From positions 124,001 to 188,000 of the forward strand of contig SCNI01000002.1 in NCBI GenBank assembly GCA_005502775.1: 64,000 bases of DNA. The letters are read 5' to 3'. Source of the DNA: Microbacteriaceae bacterium 3FA27C10 (GTDB lineage Bacteria > Actinomycetota > Actinomycetes > Actinomycetales > Microbacteriaceae). A program made the position numbers and the translations under genes. The notes beneath the pieces are model-generated. The model did not search any database. It had not been told where the DNA came from and was given only the letters and a program-made list of their open reading frames with translations. Of the stretch, positions 26,680 to 35,069 are shown piece by piece (the stretch's first letter is position 1; each line of letters starts with the position of its first letter).

Positions 26680-26751
26680 AGCGGATGACGAGATTCGAAC
26701 TCGCGACCCTAACCTTGGCAAGGTTATGCGCTACCACTGCGCCACATCCGC
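26680..26751 (-). tRNA. tRNA-Gly (anticodon GCC)
   Basis: Acceptor GCGGATG, D-arm GCGCAGTGGTAGCGC, anticodon stem TAACC/GGTTA with loop TTGCCAA, T-arm GCGAGTTCGAATCTCGT, U73. CCA is not encoded, unlike its two operon neighbours. First tRNA of the minus-strand operon. Confidence 0.96.
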
Positions 26752-26780
26752 ATTTGCTCGCATTTCTGCGTGCGGAAGAG

Positions 26781-26810
26781 ACTCTATCCGATTCATTCAG
26801 CGTTAGCCAA
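26781..26810 (-). promoter_or_regulatory. candidate promoter of the tRNA-Gly-Cys-Val operon
   Basis: On the minus strand TTGGCT (26805-26810) and TAGAGT (26781-26786) are separated by 18 bp, with the start of tRNA-Gly about 30 bp downstream. Moderate match to a primary-sigma promoter. Confidence 0.4.
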
Positions 26811-26889
26811 ATCGTCACGGGCCGGGTGTGTCGCCCGCCGGATGTGCACGAAGCACCCCTCGGCATCCGGTACTATCGATAACTGTCCA

Positions 26890-26965
26890 GGGCGATTGGC
26901 GCAGTTGGTAGCGCGCTTCCTTCACACGGAAGAGGTCATCGGTTCGAGTCCGGTATCGCCCACCA
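26890..26965 (+). tRNA. tRNA-Val (anticodon CAC)
   Basis: Acceptor GGGCGAT/ATCGCCC, D-arm GCGCAGTTGGTAGCGC, anticodon stem CTTCC/GGAAG with loop TTCACAC, T-arm CGGTTCGAGTCCG and encoded CCA (26963-26965). Strongly similar to tRNA-Val(GAC) on the opposite strand 366 bp away. A TACTAT hexamer at 26871-26876 is a possible -10. Confidence 0.97.
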
Positions 26966-26972
26966 CGACACA

Positions 26973-27009
26973 GCGAAAGGCCCCCAGATCAGTTCTGGGG
27001 GCCTTTCGC
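26973..27009. terminator. bidirectional terminator shared by tRNA-Val and the HTH-VOC gene
   Basis: Arms GCGAAAGGCCCCCAGA (26973-26988) and TCTGGGGGCCTTTCGC (26994-27009) pair perfectly over 16 bp with a 5-nt loop. It ends tRNA-Val(CAC) 7 bp after its CCA and contains the last codons and stop of the convergent HTH-VOC gene. Confidence 0.85.
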
Positions 27010-27687
27010 TTTGCCTCCACTACGTGTGTGAAGCGGGTCGATGGGTGGCGTTTGGGCCATGAGGGCGAGGGAATGTCCGTCGGGGTCGGTGAAGAACGAC
27101 ATCCATTCCTCGACGCCCGACTCGTGCCGATGGATCATGTGGGGTGCGCCGACGAAGACGACTCCCCGATCCGTCAGGGCGTCCTGGACCGCATGGATGT
27201 CCTCGACACGGAAATAGATGATGGACTCGCCCTTCTGCCCAGCACCCTCGTCGACCGCGCTGAGGAAGAGCCGCGTGCCGCCGGCGTCGAAGAATGCGAC
27301 GTCTCCGTAGGTGTAGAGGTGCGGGAGTCCCAGTACATCTCGGTACCAGCCGACCGCGGCGGCGATATCGCTCACCCGGTGAGAGATCTGCCCGATCGGC
27401 CCCAACGTCATTCCTGTCACAGCTTTCCTTTCTCCGGTGTCCTGGTGCTGCAGCGAGCTGTCGAGGGGAACGCCCTCCCATGCCCGCAACTGCGCCCTCG
27501 TGTCCATGCCGAGCTTGTCGAGGATGTTCCTCACGTGGAATTTGACGGCATCGACGCTGACGCCTTGCCGCTGAGCGATCACGCGGGTCGACATGCCGTG
27601 CCTCACTGCGTGAGCGATGCGCCACTCCGCAGGTGTCAGCACATCGGGATGTCGAGGACGGCCCCGACCAGGAAAACTCGCGGTCAT
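26989..27687 (-). CDS. LuxR-type HTH fused to a VOC (glyoxalase/bleomycin-resistance) domain
   Basis: A 232-residue protein with two modules. Residues about 16-72 are a LuxR/GerE-like helix-turn-helix (VLTPAEWRIAHAVRHGMSTR, VIAQRQGVSVDAVKFHVRNI, LDKLGMDTRAQLRAW). Residues about 93-215 are a VOC fold (ISHRVSDIAAAVGWYRDVLG, FFTDPDGHSLALM). VOC domains bind small molecules or metals, so this looks like a one-component regulator with an enzyme-like sensor. A fused enzyme is the alternative. ATG 27687 fits both modules in one frame. The last codons lie inside the terminator at 26973-27009. Ligand and targets are unknown. Confidence 0.85.
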   Translation of the reverse strand: MTASFPGRGRPRHPDVLTPAEWRIAHAVRHGMSTRVIAQRQGVSVDAVKFHVRNILDKLGMDTRAQLRAWEGVPLDSSLQHQDTGERKAVTGMTLGPIGQISHRVSDIAAAVGWYRDVLGLPHLYTYGDVAFFDAGGTRLFLSAVDEGAGQKGESIIYFRVEDIHAVQDALTDRGVVFVGAPHMIHRHESGVEEWMSFFTDPDGHSLALMAQTPPIDPLHTRSGGKAKGPQN

Positions 27688-27734
27688 GGTTACACAGTAG
27701 GGAGCGGGGGGCCGAATTACCCTCCCCTGGCCGC

Positions 27735-27782
27735 ACGACGAGAGCGGGGCGCCATCCCGAAGGATGACGCCCCGCTCGTCGT
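27735..27782 (-). terminator. terminator downstream of amt
   Basis: ACGACGAG-AGCGGGGCG (from 27735) pairs with CGCCCCGCT-CGTCGT (to 27782) with a 2-nt bulge; an inner CCATCC/GGATG stem closes a small loop. It lies 22 bp beyond the amt stop. Confidence 0.7.
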
Positions 27783-27803
27783 TCGCCCGAAGGCGGACAG
27801 AGA

Positions 27804-29084
27804 CTAGACGGTCTCGAGCACGTAGCCCTCTTCGCCGTGAACGACGGTGTCGACGCCGGCCACTTCGTCTTCGTTCTTGATGCGGAAGCCCATCGTCTTC
27901 TGGATGACCCAGCCGATGACGAACGCCAGGATGAAGGAGTAGAACAGCACCGAGAAGGCACCGAGCGCCTGGGCACCGAGCTGCGAGAACGGCGTCGCGT
28001 CGCCGGCCGAGATGCGGTCGATGAGGCCGATGCCGGTACCGAAGATGCCGATGTAGAGGGTTCCGATGAGACCACCGACGAGGTGGATGCCCACGACGTC
28101 GAGCGAGTCGTCGAAACCGAGCTTGAACTTCAGCTCGATCGCGAGCGCACAGACTGCGCCGGTGACCAGACCCAGCAGCATGCCCCAGCCGGGCGTCAGG
28201 ATGTTACAGGCCGGGGTGATGGCGACCAGGCCGGCGACGGCGCCCGACGCGGCACCGATCGAGGTGGGCTTGCCGTCCTTGATCTTCTCGACGACGAGCC
28301 AGCCGATGATGGCGGCCGCGGGGGCGGCGAGGGTGTTGATCCAGGCCAGGGCGGCGATGCCGTCGACACCGGCTTCGGAACCGGCGTTGAAGCCGAACCA
28401 GCCGAACCACAGCAGTGCGGCGCCGAGGAGGGTGAGCGGCACGTTGTGGGGCTTCTGGATGCCCTTCTGGAAGCCGACGCGACGTCCGAGAACGAGGGCG
28501 AGCGCGAGACCCGCAGCACCGGCGTTGATGTGCACCGCGGTACCACCGGCGAAGTCGTTCACGCCGAGGAGGTAGACGATCCAGCCACCGTCGGTGAGCT
28601 TGCCGTCGGTGAGGGTGAAGTTGAACACCCAGCTCGCGACGGGGAAGTACACCACGGTCACCCAGATACCGGCGAAGACCATCCACGCACCGAACTTCGC
28701 ACGGTCGGCGATCGCACCGGAGATGAGGGCGACTGTGATGATCGCGAAGGTCGCCTGGAAGCCGGCGAAGGCCAGCATGTTCAGGTTCGGCGTTCCGCCG
28801 TCACCGCTGGTCAGCAGCGGCTCCATCAGGAAGTTGGTGAACGGGTTGCCCAGCACGTGCGGGATCACCCAGTCGGCGCCCGAGGTGAACGACAGGCTGT
28901 AGCCGTACAGCACCCACAGCACTCCGACAAGGCCCATGGCCCCGAAGCTCATCATCATCATGCTGATGACGCTCTTGGCCTTCACCATGCCGCCGTAGAA
29001 GAACGCCACACCCGGCGTCATGATCAAAACGAGCGCGGCGGCGACCATCAGCCATAGGGAATTTATGACGGTTGTGGTGTCCAT
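27804..29084 (-). CDS. amt: ammonium transporter
   Basis: Amt/MEP/Rh-family trimeric channel for ammonium uptake. The 426-residue protein has eleven predicted helices from about residue 10; diagnostic segments are MTPGVAFFYGGMVKAKSVISMMMMS near the N-terminus, ASWVFNFTLTDG, NDFAGGTAVHINAGAAGLALA, and VGIHLVGGLIGTLYIG containing the conserved pore His. The C-terminal tail (FRIKNEDEVAGVDTVVHGE) is the usual PII-responsive tail. No glnK or glnD is adjacent; it stands alone between two terminator-flanked neighbours. Confidence 0.96.
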   Translation of the reverse strand: MDTTTVINSLWLMVAAALVLIMTPGVAFFYGGMVKAKSVISMMMMSFGAMGLVGVLWVLYGYSLSFTSGADWVIPHVLGNPFTNFLMEPLLTSGDGGTPNLNMLAFAGFQATFAIITVALISGAIADRAKFGAWMVFAGIWVTVVYFPVASWVFNFTLTDGKLTDGGWIVYLLGVNDFAGGTAVHINAGAAGLALALVLGRRVGFQKGIQKPHNVPLTLLGAALLWFGWFGFNAGSEAGVDGIAALAWINTLAAPAAAIIGWLVVEKIKDGKPTSIGAASGAVAGLVAITPACNILTPGWGMLLGLVTGAVCALAIELKFKLGFDDSLDVVGIHLVGGLIGTLYIGIFGTGIGLIDRISAGDATPFSQLGAQALGAFSVLFYSFILAFVIGWVIQKTMGFRIKNEDEVAGVDTVVHGEEGYVLETV

Positions 29085-29223
29085 GCGTAAATGGTTACCT
29101 CTCTATAACGTGCTGGCGGGTACTTCTGAACTGCTGTGTTGCTCACGGCTAGCACGGGGCCGATGGCGCAATTACAGGCAAGGGAAGTCTGCCGAAGAGA
29201 GGTTTCGCCGGACGACTATCTAT

Positions 29224-29270
29224 GTGTACGTCGTGTTACGCGGCAAGGCCTTGTGTAAACATCGTGTTTC
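29224..29270. promoter_or_regulatory. direct repeats resembling GlnR-type boxes upstream of amt
   Basis: Two 16-mers, GTGTACGTCGTGTTAC (29224-29239) and GTAAACATCGTGTTTC (29255-29270), match at 12 of 16 positions and start 31 bp apart, close to three helical turns. The GTnAx-n6-GTTxC layout resembles actinobacterial GlnR half-sites, which regulate amt genes. They are about 140-185 bp upstream of the amt start. Which regulator binds is inference. Confidence 0.4.
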
Positions 29271-29307
29271 GGGACCCGGGAAATCCGGTGGGAGATCGCC
29301 CTCTGAT

Positions 29308-30342
29308 TCAGAGACTGGCGGAGGCGATGAGCCGGGAGACCGCGCGCAGGTACTTCTTGCGGTAGCCGCCGTTCATCATGTCGCCCGCGAACACCTCGTC
29401 GAGGGGCGTTCCGGAGGCGAGGATGCGCACCTGGGCGTCGTACACCCGGTCGACGAAGGCCACGAAGCGCAGCGCATCCGTCTGGTTGGCGAAGGGAGCG
29501 ACGTCTCTGAGGGCGATGACGTCGACGCCTTCGACGAGGCGCACGTAGCGCGAGGGGTGGATGCTGCCAAGGTGCTGCACGAGGGCGCCGAAGTCGTCGG
29601 AGGTGATGCGCTCCCCCGCGGCGGCGCGCTGCTCGACGGCGACGGCCAGCTCGGCGTCGGAGCCGAAAGCGACGGCGTGGCCCTCGATGTCGCGCCGCCG
29701 GTAGTCGAGACCGTCGATGCGCAAGATCTCGAAACGGTCGGCGATGGCCTGGATCTCGCGCAGGAAGTCGCTCGCGGCGAACCGGCCCTCGCCGAGCGCG
29801 TTCGGCGGTGTGTTCGAGGTGGCGGCAAGGCGCGTGCCCTTCGCGACGAGCTCGCCGAGGAAGCGGGTCATCAGCATGGTGTCGCCCGGGTCGTCGAGCT
29901 CGAACTCGTCGATGGCGACGAAAGCGGCGCCGTTGAACAGCTGCACGGCCCCTGCGTAGCCGAGGGCCCCGATGAGAGCGGTGTACTCGATGAAGGTACC
30001 GAAGTACTTCGGGCCCGGCGCCGCGTGCCAGAGCGCGGCGAGCAGGTGGGTCTTGCCCACGCCGAATCCGCCGTCGAGGTAGATGCCGGGCTTCGCGGCG
30101 GGGATCTTCTTGCCGCGGCCGAAGAATCCCCCGGCCTTGGCGGGCTTCCACCCCTCGGCGAAGGCTCGGATCTTCGCCAGCGCCTCGCCCTGCGACGGGT
30201 AGTCGCGGTCGGGCCGGTAGCTCTCGAAGGTGGCGCCGTCGAACTGGCGCGGCGGCACGAGGGTCTTCGCCAACTCAGCCGCCGACATCGCGGGCGTGCG
30301 TTCCGTCAAGCGCGGGACAACCGCCTGCCGCTCTTCAGTCAT
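29308..30342 (-). CDS. zapE: cell division protein ZapE (AFG1-like ATPase)
   Basis: A 344-residue AFG1/ZapE-family P-loop ATPase. It has Walker [10 protein letters not shown] (about 92-100), Walker [18 protein letters not shown], and the family segments [23 protein letters not shown] and [15 protein letters not shown]. In E. coli ZapE interacts with the Z-ring during late division. Actinobacterial members are common but not functionally defined. It is divergent from the sulfurtransferase gene with a 122-bp gap. Confidence 0.92.
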   Translation of the reverse strand: MTEERQAVVPRLTERTPAMSAAELAKTLVPPRQFDGATFESYRPDRDYPSQGEALAKIRAFAEGWKPAKAGGFFGRGKKIPAAKPGIYLDGGFGVGKTHLLAALWHAAPGPKYFGTFIEYTALIGALGYAGAVQLFNGAAFVAIDEFELDDPGDTMLMTRFLGELVAKGTRLAATSNTPPNALGEGRFAASDFLREIQAIADRFEILRIDGLDYRRRDIEGHAVAFGSDAELAVAVEQRAAAGERITSDDFGALVQHLGSIHPSRYVRLVEGVDVIALRDVAPFANQTDALRFVAFVDRVYDAQVRILASGTPLDEVFAGDMMNGGYRKKYLRAVSRLIASASL

Positions 30343-30464
30343 CGAGATCCGGGCCGTTCGTTCGTGTCGAAGTCTTACGCCACCATGGAAGAACGAACAC
30401 AGACGCGGAATGCTTGAATTCGTCAGGCAGTTGTATTGAGCCTAAACCGCCAGGAGGTACCACC

Positions 30465-31370
30465 ATGCCCGTTGCACCCGATCCCTTCGAGAAGTTCGCC
30501 GGCTACGCGCATCCGGAGCGCCTGGTCTCGGGCGACTGGCTCGAGGCCCGCCTCGGTGAGCCCGGGCTCGTGATCGTCGAGTCCGACGAGGACGTGCTGC
30601 TCTACGAGACCGGCCACATCCCCGGTTCGGTCAAGATCGACTGGCACACCGACCTCAACGACCCCGTGCTGCGCGACTACATCGACGGCGCCGCGTTCGC
30701 CGCCCTCGTCGGCGGCAAGGGCATCTCGCGCGACGACACCGTGGTGATCTACGGCGACAAGAACAACTGGTGGGCCGCCTACGCGCTCTGGGTGTTCACC
30801 CTCTTCGGCCACGAAGACGTGCGCCTGCTCGATGGCGGCCGCGACAAGTGGATCGCCGAGGGCCGCCCGATCACCACCGACCGCCCCGCTCCGGATGCGG
30901 TGGACTACCCGGTCGTCGAACGTCACGACGACGAGATCCGCGCCTTCAAGGACGACGTGCTCGCGCACCTCGGCCATCCGCTGATCGACGTGCGTTCTCC
31001 CGAGGAGTACAGCGGAGAGCGCACGACGGCGCCCGCCTACCCCGAGGAGGGCGCCCTGCGCGCCGGCCACATCCCGAGCGCCGCGAACGTGCCCTGGGCC
31101 CGCGCTGCCGCGGAGGACGGCACCTTCAAGCCCGTGGCCGAGCTCGACGAGATCTACCGCAGCGAAGCCGGGCTCGGTCTCGACGGTTCGGAGCCTGTGA
31201 TCGCCTACTGCCGCATCGGCGAGCGTTCCAGCCACACCTGGTTCGTGCTCACGCACCTGCTGGGCTTCGAGAACGTGCGCAACTACGACGGCTCGTGGAC
31301 CGAATGGGGCAGCGCCGTGCGGGTGCCCATCACGACGGGCTCCGAGCCCGGCGCGGTGCCGGCGAAGTAG
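30465..31370 (+). CDS. sseA: thiosulfate/3-mercaptopyruvate sulfurtransferase
   Basis: A 301-residue two-domain rhodanese. The inactive N-terminal domain (about 20-140) has Asp97 where a Cys would be. The C-terminal domain carries catalytic Cys249 in the loop [13 protein letters not shown], a form typical of actinobacterial Sse[12 protein letters not shown] and [11 protein letters not shown] are rhodanese signatures. ATG 30465 has an AGGAGG site at 30452-30457, so an upstream in-frame ATG (30414) is rejected. It is 16 bp upstream of the SufE gene; together they could deliver sulfur to Fe-S cluster assembly. Confidence 0.93.
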   Translation: MPVAPDPFEKFAGYAHPERLVSGDWLEARLGEPGLVIVESDEDVLLYETGHIPGSVKIDWHTDLNDPVLRDYIDGAAFAALVGGKGISRDDTVVIYGDKNNWWAAYALWVFTLFGHEDVRLLDGGRDKWIAEGRPITTDRPAPDAVDYPVVERHDDEIRAFKDDVLAHLGHPLIDVRSPEEYSGERTTAPAYPEEGALRAGHIPSAANVPWARAAAEDGTFKPVAELDEIYRSEAGLGLDGSEPVIAYCRIGERSSHTWFVLTHLLGFENVRNYDGSWTEWGSAVRVPITTGSEPGAVPAK

Positions 31371-31386
31371 AGCGATACTGGAAGGG

Positions 31387-31827
31387 ATGACCGACACGAC
31401 CCTGCCCACCGCCCTCGCCGACATCCGCGACGACTTCCTCGCCCTCGAACAACGGGAGCGGCTGGAGATGCTGCTGGAGTTCTCGAACGAGCTGCCGGAG
31501 CTCCCGGAGCGTTACCAGGAGCATCCGGATCTCTTCGAGCGGGTGGTGGAGTGCCAGTCGCCGGTGTTCATCTTCGTCGAGGTCGACGACGAGCGCGTGG
31601 TGCACCTGTTCGCCACCGCTCCGAAGGAGGCGCCGACGACACGCGGCTTCGCGTCGATCCTCGTGCAGGGGATCGCCGGTCTGACGGTCGACGAGGTGCT
31701 CGGCATCCCCGACGACTTCCCGAACACGCTCGGGCTCACGGCCGCGGTGTCGCCGCTGCGCATCCGGGGCATGACGGCGCTGCTCGGTCGCACCAAGCGC
31801 CAGGTGCGCGAGCGGATCGCTGCCTGA
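31387..31827 (+). CDS. sufE: SufE-family sulfur acceptor protein
   Basis: A 146-residue protein with the SufE fold: EFSNELPELPERYQ, then the persulfide-accepting Cys56 in VVECQSPVFIF, and the conserved GFASILVQGIAGLTVDEVLGIPDDF block. SufE carries sulfur from a cysteine desulfurase; here its likely donor is the upstream rhodanese or a distant SufS. The suf operon itself is not in the window. It ends 12 bp from a convergent hydrolase gene. Confidence 0.93.
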   Translation: MTDTTLPTALADIRDDFLALEQRERLEMLLEFSNELPELPERYQEHPDLFERVVECQSPVFIFVEVDDERVVHLFATAPKEAPTTRGFASILVQGIAGLTVDEVLGIPDDFPNTLGLTAAVSPLRIRGMTALLGRTKRQVRERIAA

Positions 31828-31839
31828 GCGCTCGACCGC

Positions 31840-33036
31840 TCAGAGTCCCTGGGCGGTGAGCCAGCCGTCGATGGCGCCGTTCCACTTGGCTCTGTCGTAG
31901 TTCCAGAGCTTGGTGTGGCGCGCGACCTGGAAGGGCACGAAGGTCACCAGGTCGGGCCGAGACTCCGCGAGCCGCCGCGAGCCGCCGACGGGCACGTAGC
32001 CGTCGTCGTCGCTGTGCAGGATGAGCAGGGGCACGTCGACCTCGTCGGAGCGCTTCACGAAGTCGAGCCGGTCGAGGTCGAGGGGCTCCTCCTGACCGGT
32101 GATGACGCTCCCCCAGCCGTGGGTGATCGTGGCGAAGGCCGCGTCGCCGACGAGGTCGGGGATGCGGCGCATCCGGCCCTGGAAGCGCAGCACCTCGTGC
32201 CAGTCCACGGCCGGGGAGTCGAGGGCGATGGCGCGGATGCGGTCGCGGTGCACCGCGCGCCCCATGGCCTGCAGGGCGATGGCGCCGCCCATCGACCAGC
32301 CCATCAGCACGATGTCGGTGGCCCCGTTGTCGACGGCGAAGGTGATGGCGGCGTCGAGGTCCTGCCACTCGATCTCGCCGAGCGCATAGCGGCCGTCGGA
32401 GGAACGGGGCGCGTCGCCGTCGTTGCGGTAGGAGATGAGCAGCGAGGTGTAGCCGCGCTGCCGGAAAACCGGCACCGCCCGGATGGTCTCGCCACGGCGC
32501 ACCCCGCGGCCATGCACCTGGATCACCCACTTGGATCCCCCGCCCGCCGAGGCGAGCGCGGGGTCGGCGGGCACCAGCCAGGCCGGCGCGGGGCCGACGG
32601 GTGTGAACACCTCGACCTCCTCGACCGGCACGTCGAGCTCGCGCGGGTGGATGTAGTACCAGCCGCTGATGCGGCCGTGCCGCGCCGCGGCCAGGTCTCC
32701 GTAGTCCACGGCGATCACCGAGCGCACCACGACGCCGTCGGAGACCGAGAGCACCTCGCCGATGCGCGCGTGCCCCGTGTCGCCGGAGAAACGCAGGCTG
32801 TAGAGACCAGGCAGGATGGCGTCGGCTGACACGGAGAGCGACACGGTGCCCGCGCGCGGATCGTAGCCGAGGATGCGCACGTCGTCGATGGGCAGCGACG
32901 GGGTGACGATCGCCCGCGAGAGCCGCGCGGTGACGAAGGCGCCGGCGGCCGCGACCAGGGCGGCGAGCGATCCGCCCACGAGCGCCGCGACGGCCCAGCC
33001 GGGAACCCGGGCGGGCCCGGATGACTTGTGACTCAC
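31840..33036 (-). CDS. membrane-anchored alpha/beta hydrolase
   Basis: A 398-residue protein with an N-terminal membrane segment (about 12-32, VAALVGGSLAALVAAAGAFV), a roughly 100-residue beta-rich region without a recognised family, and an alpha/beta-hydrolase domain. The nucleophile Ser is in LMGWSMGGA, the acid in LLILHSDDDGYVPVG, and the His in QVARHTKLWNYD. By similarity it belongs with BEM46-like or acyl-aminoacyl-peptidase-like hydrolases. It probably acts at the cell surface. Substrate unknown. GTG start, divergent from the DUF3000 gene. Confidence 0.88.
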   Translation of the reverse strand: MSHKSSGPARVPGWAVAALVGGSLAALVAAAGAFVTARLSRAIVTPSLPIDDVRILGYDPRAGTVSLSVSADAILPGLYSLRFSGDTGHARIGEVLSVSDGVVVRSVIAVDYGDLAAARHGRISGWYYIHPRELDVPVEEVEVFTPVGPAPAWLVPADPALASAGGGSKWVIQVHGRGVRRGETIRAVPVFRQRGYTSLLISYRNDGDAPRSSDGRYALGEIEWQDLDAAITFAVDNGATDIVLMGWSMGGAIALQAMGRAVHRDRIRAIALDSPAVDWHEVLRFQGRMRRIPDLVGDAAFATITHGWGSVITGQEEPLDLDRLDFVKRSDEVDVPLLILHSDDDGYVPVGGSRRLAESRPDLVTFVPFQVARHTKLWNYDRAKWNGAIDGWLTAQGL

Positions 33037-33160
33037 GAGAAAACACCCCTTCGAGCAGGAATCCGCGGCGCAGGGATCGTTCTCCGGCCGCGAACAGATG
33101 CCGCATCACCGTGCGGCGTGCCTTCGCCGCCCGGAACGTAAAGAACTCTAGTCTGCAGAC

Positions 33161-33757
33161 GTGGCCGATTCCCCCTTCACCCCGGACATTCCGGCGGCGT
33201 TCGGCGCAGCGCTCGATTCGCTGCGGCGGGCAGACACGCGCGCGGAACTCGTCGTGCACGAGATTCCGGCGCCCGCGAATCTGGCGCCGAACGCGGTGGC
33301 CCTGGCCGCCGACGTGACGCCGGCGCGACACGGCTCCGACTCGGAGCTCGGCACCGGCCGCTTCATCCTGCTGCACGACGAGTCGCGGCCGGAGGCCTGG
33401 GGCGGCGAGTTCCGGGTCGTCTGCTTCGCACAGGCGCCGCTCGAGACCGAGATCGGGCTCGACCCCTTCCTGGCCGACGTGGCGTGGTCGTGGCTCGTGG
33501 ATGCACTGGACGCACGTGGCGCCAACTACACGGCCGCCTCGGGCACCGCCACGAAGATCATCTCCACCGGCTTCGGCGAACTGTCGGCCCAGGGTGACGG
33601 GGCGCAGATCGAGCTGCGCGCATCCTGGACCCCCACCGACCACAACCTCCAGGCCCATGTGGAGGGCTGGAGCGAACTCCTCTGCATGCTGGCCGGTCTG
33701 CCCCCTGTCGTCGATGGTGTGACGATGCTGCAGACCAGGCGAGCGCGACGCGACTGA
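33161..33757 (+). CDS. DUF3000 domain-containing protein
   Basis: A 198-residue actinobacteria-restricted protein with DUF3000 features: an N-terminal AAFGAALDSLRRADTRAEL helix, RFILLHDESRPEAWGGEFRVVCFAQAPLE, and an ASWTPTDHNLQAHVEGWSELLCMLAGLPP end. Function unknown. It lies 7 bp upstream of rnd, its conserved neighbour. GTG start at 33161. Confidence 0.9.
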   Translation: MADSPFTPDIPAAFGAALDSLRRADTRAELVVHEIPAPANLAPNAVALAADVTPARHGSDSELGTGRFILLHDESRPEAWGGEFRVVCFAQAPLETEIGLDPFLADVAWSWLVDALDARGANYTAASGTATKIISTGFGELSAQGDGAQIELRASWTPTDHNLQAHVEGWSELLCMLAGLPPVVDGVTMLQTRRARRD

Positions 33758-33764
33758 AGAAGAC

Positions 33765-34997
33765 GTGACTGACGAAGAACCGAACGACCACCTCATCGAG
33801 ACCCCTGTCCGCACCGTCATCTCGACGGTGGACGAGTTCCACGACGCCGTCGAGGCGATCGCGCTCGGCACCGGCCCCATCGCGGTCGACGCGGAGCGCG
33901 CGAGCGGCTTCCGCTACTCGCAGCGGGCCTATCTCATCCAGCTCTACCGGCGCGGCGCCGGCACCTTCCTGATCGACCCTCCCGCCATCGAGGAGTTCGC
34001 TCCCCTGCAATCGGTGATCGGAGACCTCGAGTGGGTGCTGCACGCGGCGAGCCAGGACCTCGCGTGCCTGCGCGAGGTGGGACTCGACCCGAGCACCGTC
34101 TTCGACACGGAGCTCGCTGCCCGGCTGCTCGGCATCCCGCGCGTGGGCCTCGGCACCGTGGTGGAGGAACTGCTCGGCATCCACCTCGCCAAGGAGCACT
34201 CGGCCGCCGACTGGTCGACCCGGCCGCTGCCCGCCTCGTGGCTGGAATACGCCGCGCTCGACGTGGAGCTGCTGATCGACCTGCGCGACTCGATGGCCGT
34301 GCTGCTGCGCGAACAGGGCAAAGAGCGCATCGCCGCGGAGGAGTTCGCCGCCGTCGTCGCGAAGGAGGAGAAGGCGCCGCTGGCCGAGCCCTGGCGCCGG
34401 CTCACCGGCATCCACGCCCTCCGCGCCGATCGGCACCTCGCCGCTGCGCGCGAGCTGTGGCTCGCCCGCGACGAGCTGGCCCGGGAGACCGACATCGCTC
34501 CGGGCCGCCTGGTTCCGGATGCCTCGCTCATGGTGGCCGCTCGCGCCTTGCCGACCTCCCGCCGGGAGCTCGCCGCCCTCAAGCAGTTCTCGGGGCGGGC
34601 GAGCCGCTCCGAGATCGACCGCTGGTGGGCGGCGATCGAGCGCGCCCTCACCACCGACGACATCCCGGTGCATCGGCGCGCCGCCGACACGCTGCCGCCG
34701 CCACGCAGCTGGGCCGACCGCAACCCCGAAGCGGATGCGCGCCTGAAGAACGCGCGTGCGGCTCTGGCCACCGTCTCCGAGGAGCACGCGATCCCGGTGG
34801 AGAACCTCCTCACCCCCGACTTCCTCCGGCGCGTCGCCTGGAACGCGCCCGATCCGCTCACCGTCGAGACGGTCTCCGAGGCCCTCGGTGAGCTCGGGGC
34901 CCGGCCGTGGCAGATTGAACTGACTGCACAGCCGATCCTGCAGGCCTTTGTCGATGCCCACCAAAAGGTCGAGACCGCTCCGGAAGCCGAGTCGTAG
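33765..34997 (+). CDS. rnd: ribonuclease D (HRDC-domain 3'-5' exonuclease)
   Basis: A 410-residue 3'-5' exoribonuclease implicated in tRNA maturation. The DEDD-type domain shows GPIAVDAERASGFRYSQRAYLIQL (motif I) and WVLHAASQDLACLREVG (motif II). Later come AARLLGIPRVGLGTVVEELLG and SWLEYAALDVELLIDLRDSM (motif III). An HRDC domain follows (TGIHALRADRHLAAARELWLARDELA, about 205-290). GTG start at 33765, almost contiguous with DUF3000. In mycobacteria rnd is next to dxs; here two beta-oxidation genes and a small reductase-like gene intervene. Confidence 0.94.
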   Translation: MTDEEPNDHLIETPVRTVISTVDEFHDAVEAIALGTGPIAVDAERASGFRYSQRAYLIQLYRRGAGTFLIDPPAIEEFAPLQSVIGDLEWVLHAASQDLACLREVGLDPSTVFDTELAARLLGIPRVGLGTVVEELLGIHLAKEHSAADWSTRPLPASWLEYAALDVELLIDLRDSMAVLLREQGKERIAAEEFAAVVAKEEKAPLAEPWRRLTGIHALRADRHLAAARELWLARDELARETDIAPGRLVPDASLMVAARALPTSRRELAALKQFSGRASRSEIDRWWAAIERALTTDDIPVHRRAADTLPPPRSWADRNPEADARLKNARAALATVSEEHAIPVENLLTPDFLRRVAWNAPDPLTVETVSEALGELGARPWQIELTAQPILQAFVDAHQKVETAPEAES

Positions 34998-35069
34998 GAA
35001 GAAGCAAACGATTCCGGGCCTTCGAGCGCCGGTTCTAGGATCGAAGCCGATCCAATCTCAGGAGGCATA

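Noticed and set aside
26449-26965. tRNA cluster considered as an integrative-element attachment site
   Set aside because: No integrase, no partial tRNA 3' duplicate and no change in gene content nearby.
27688-27803. Inverted repeat beyond amt considered as a mobile-element end
   Set aside because: It is a simple stem-loop next to the amt stop with no target duplication or transposase; terminator explains it.
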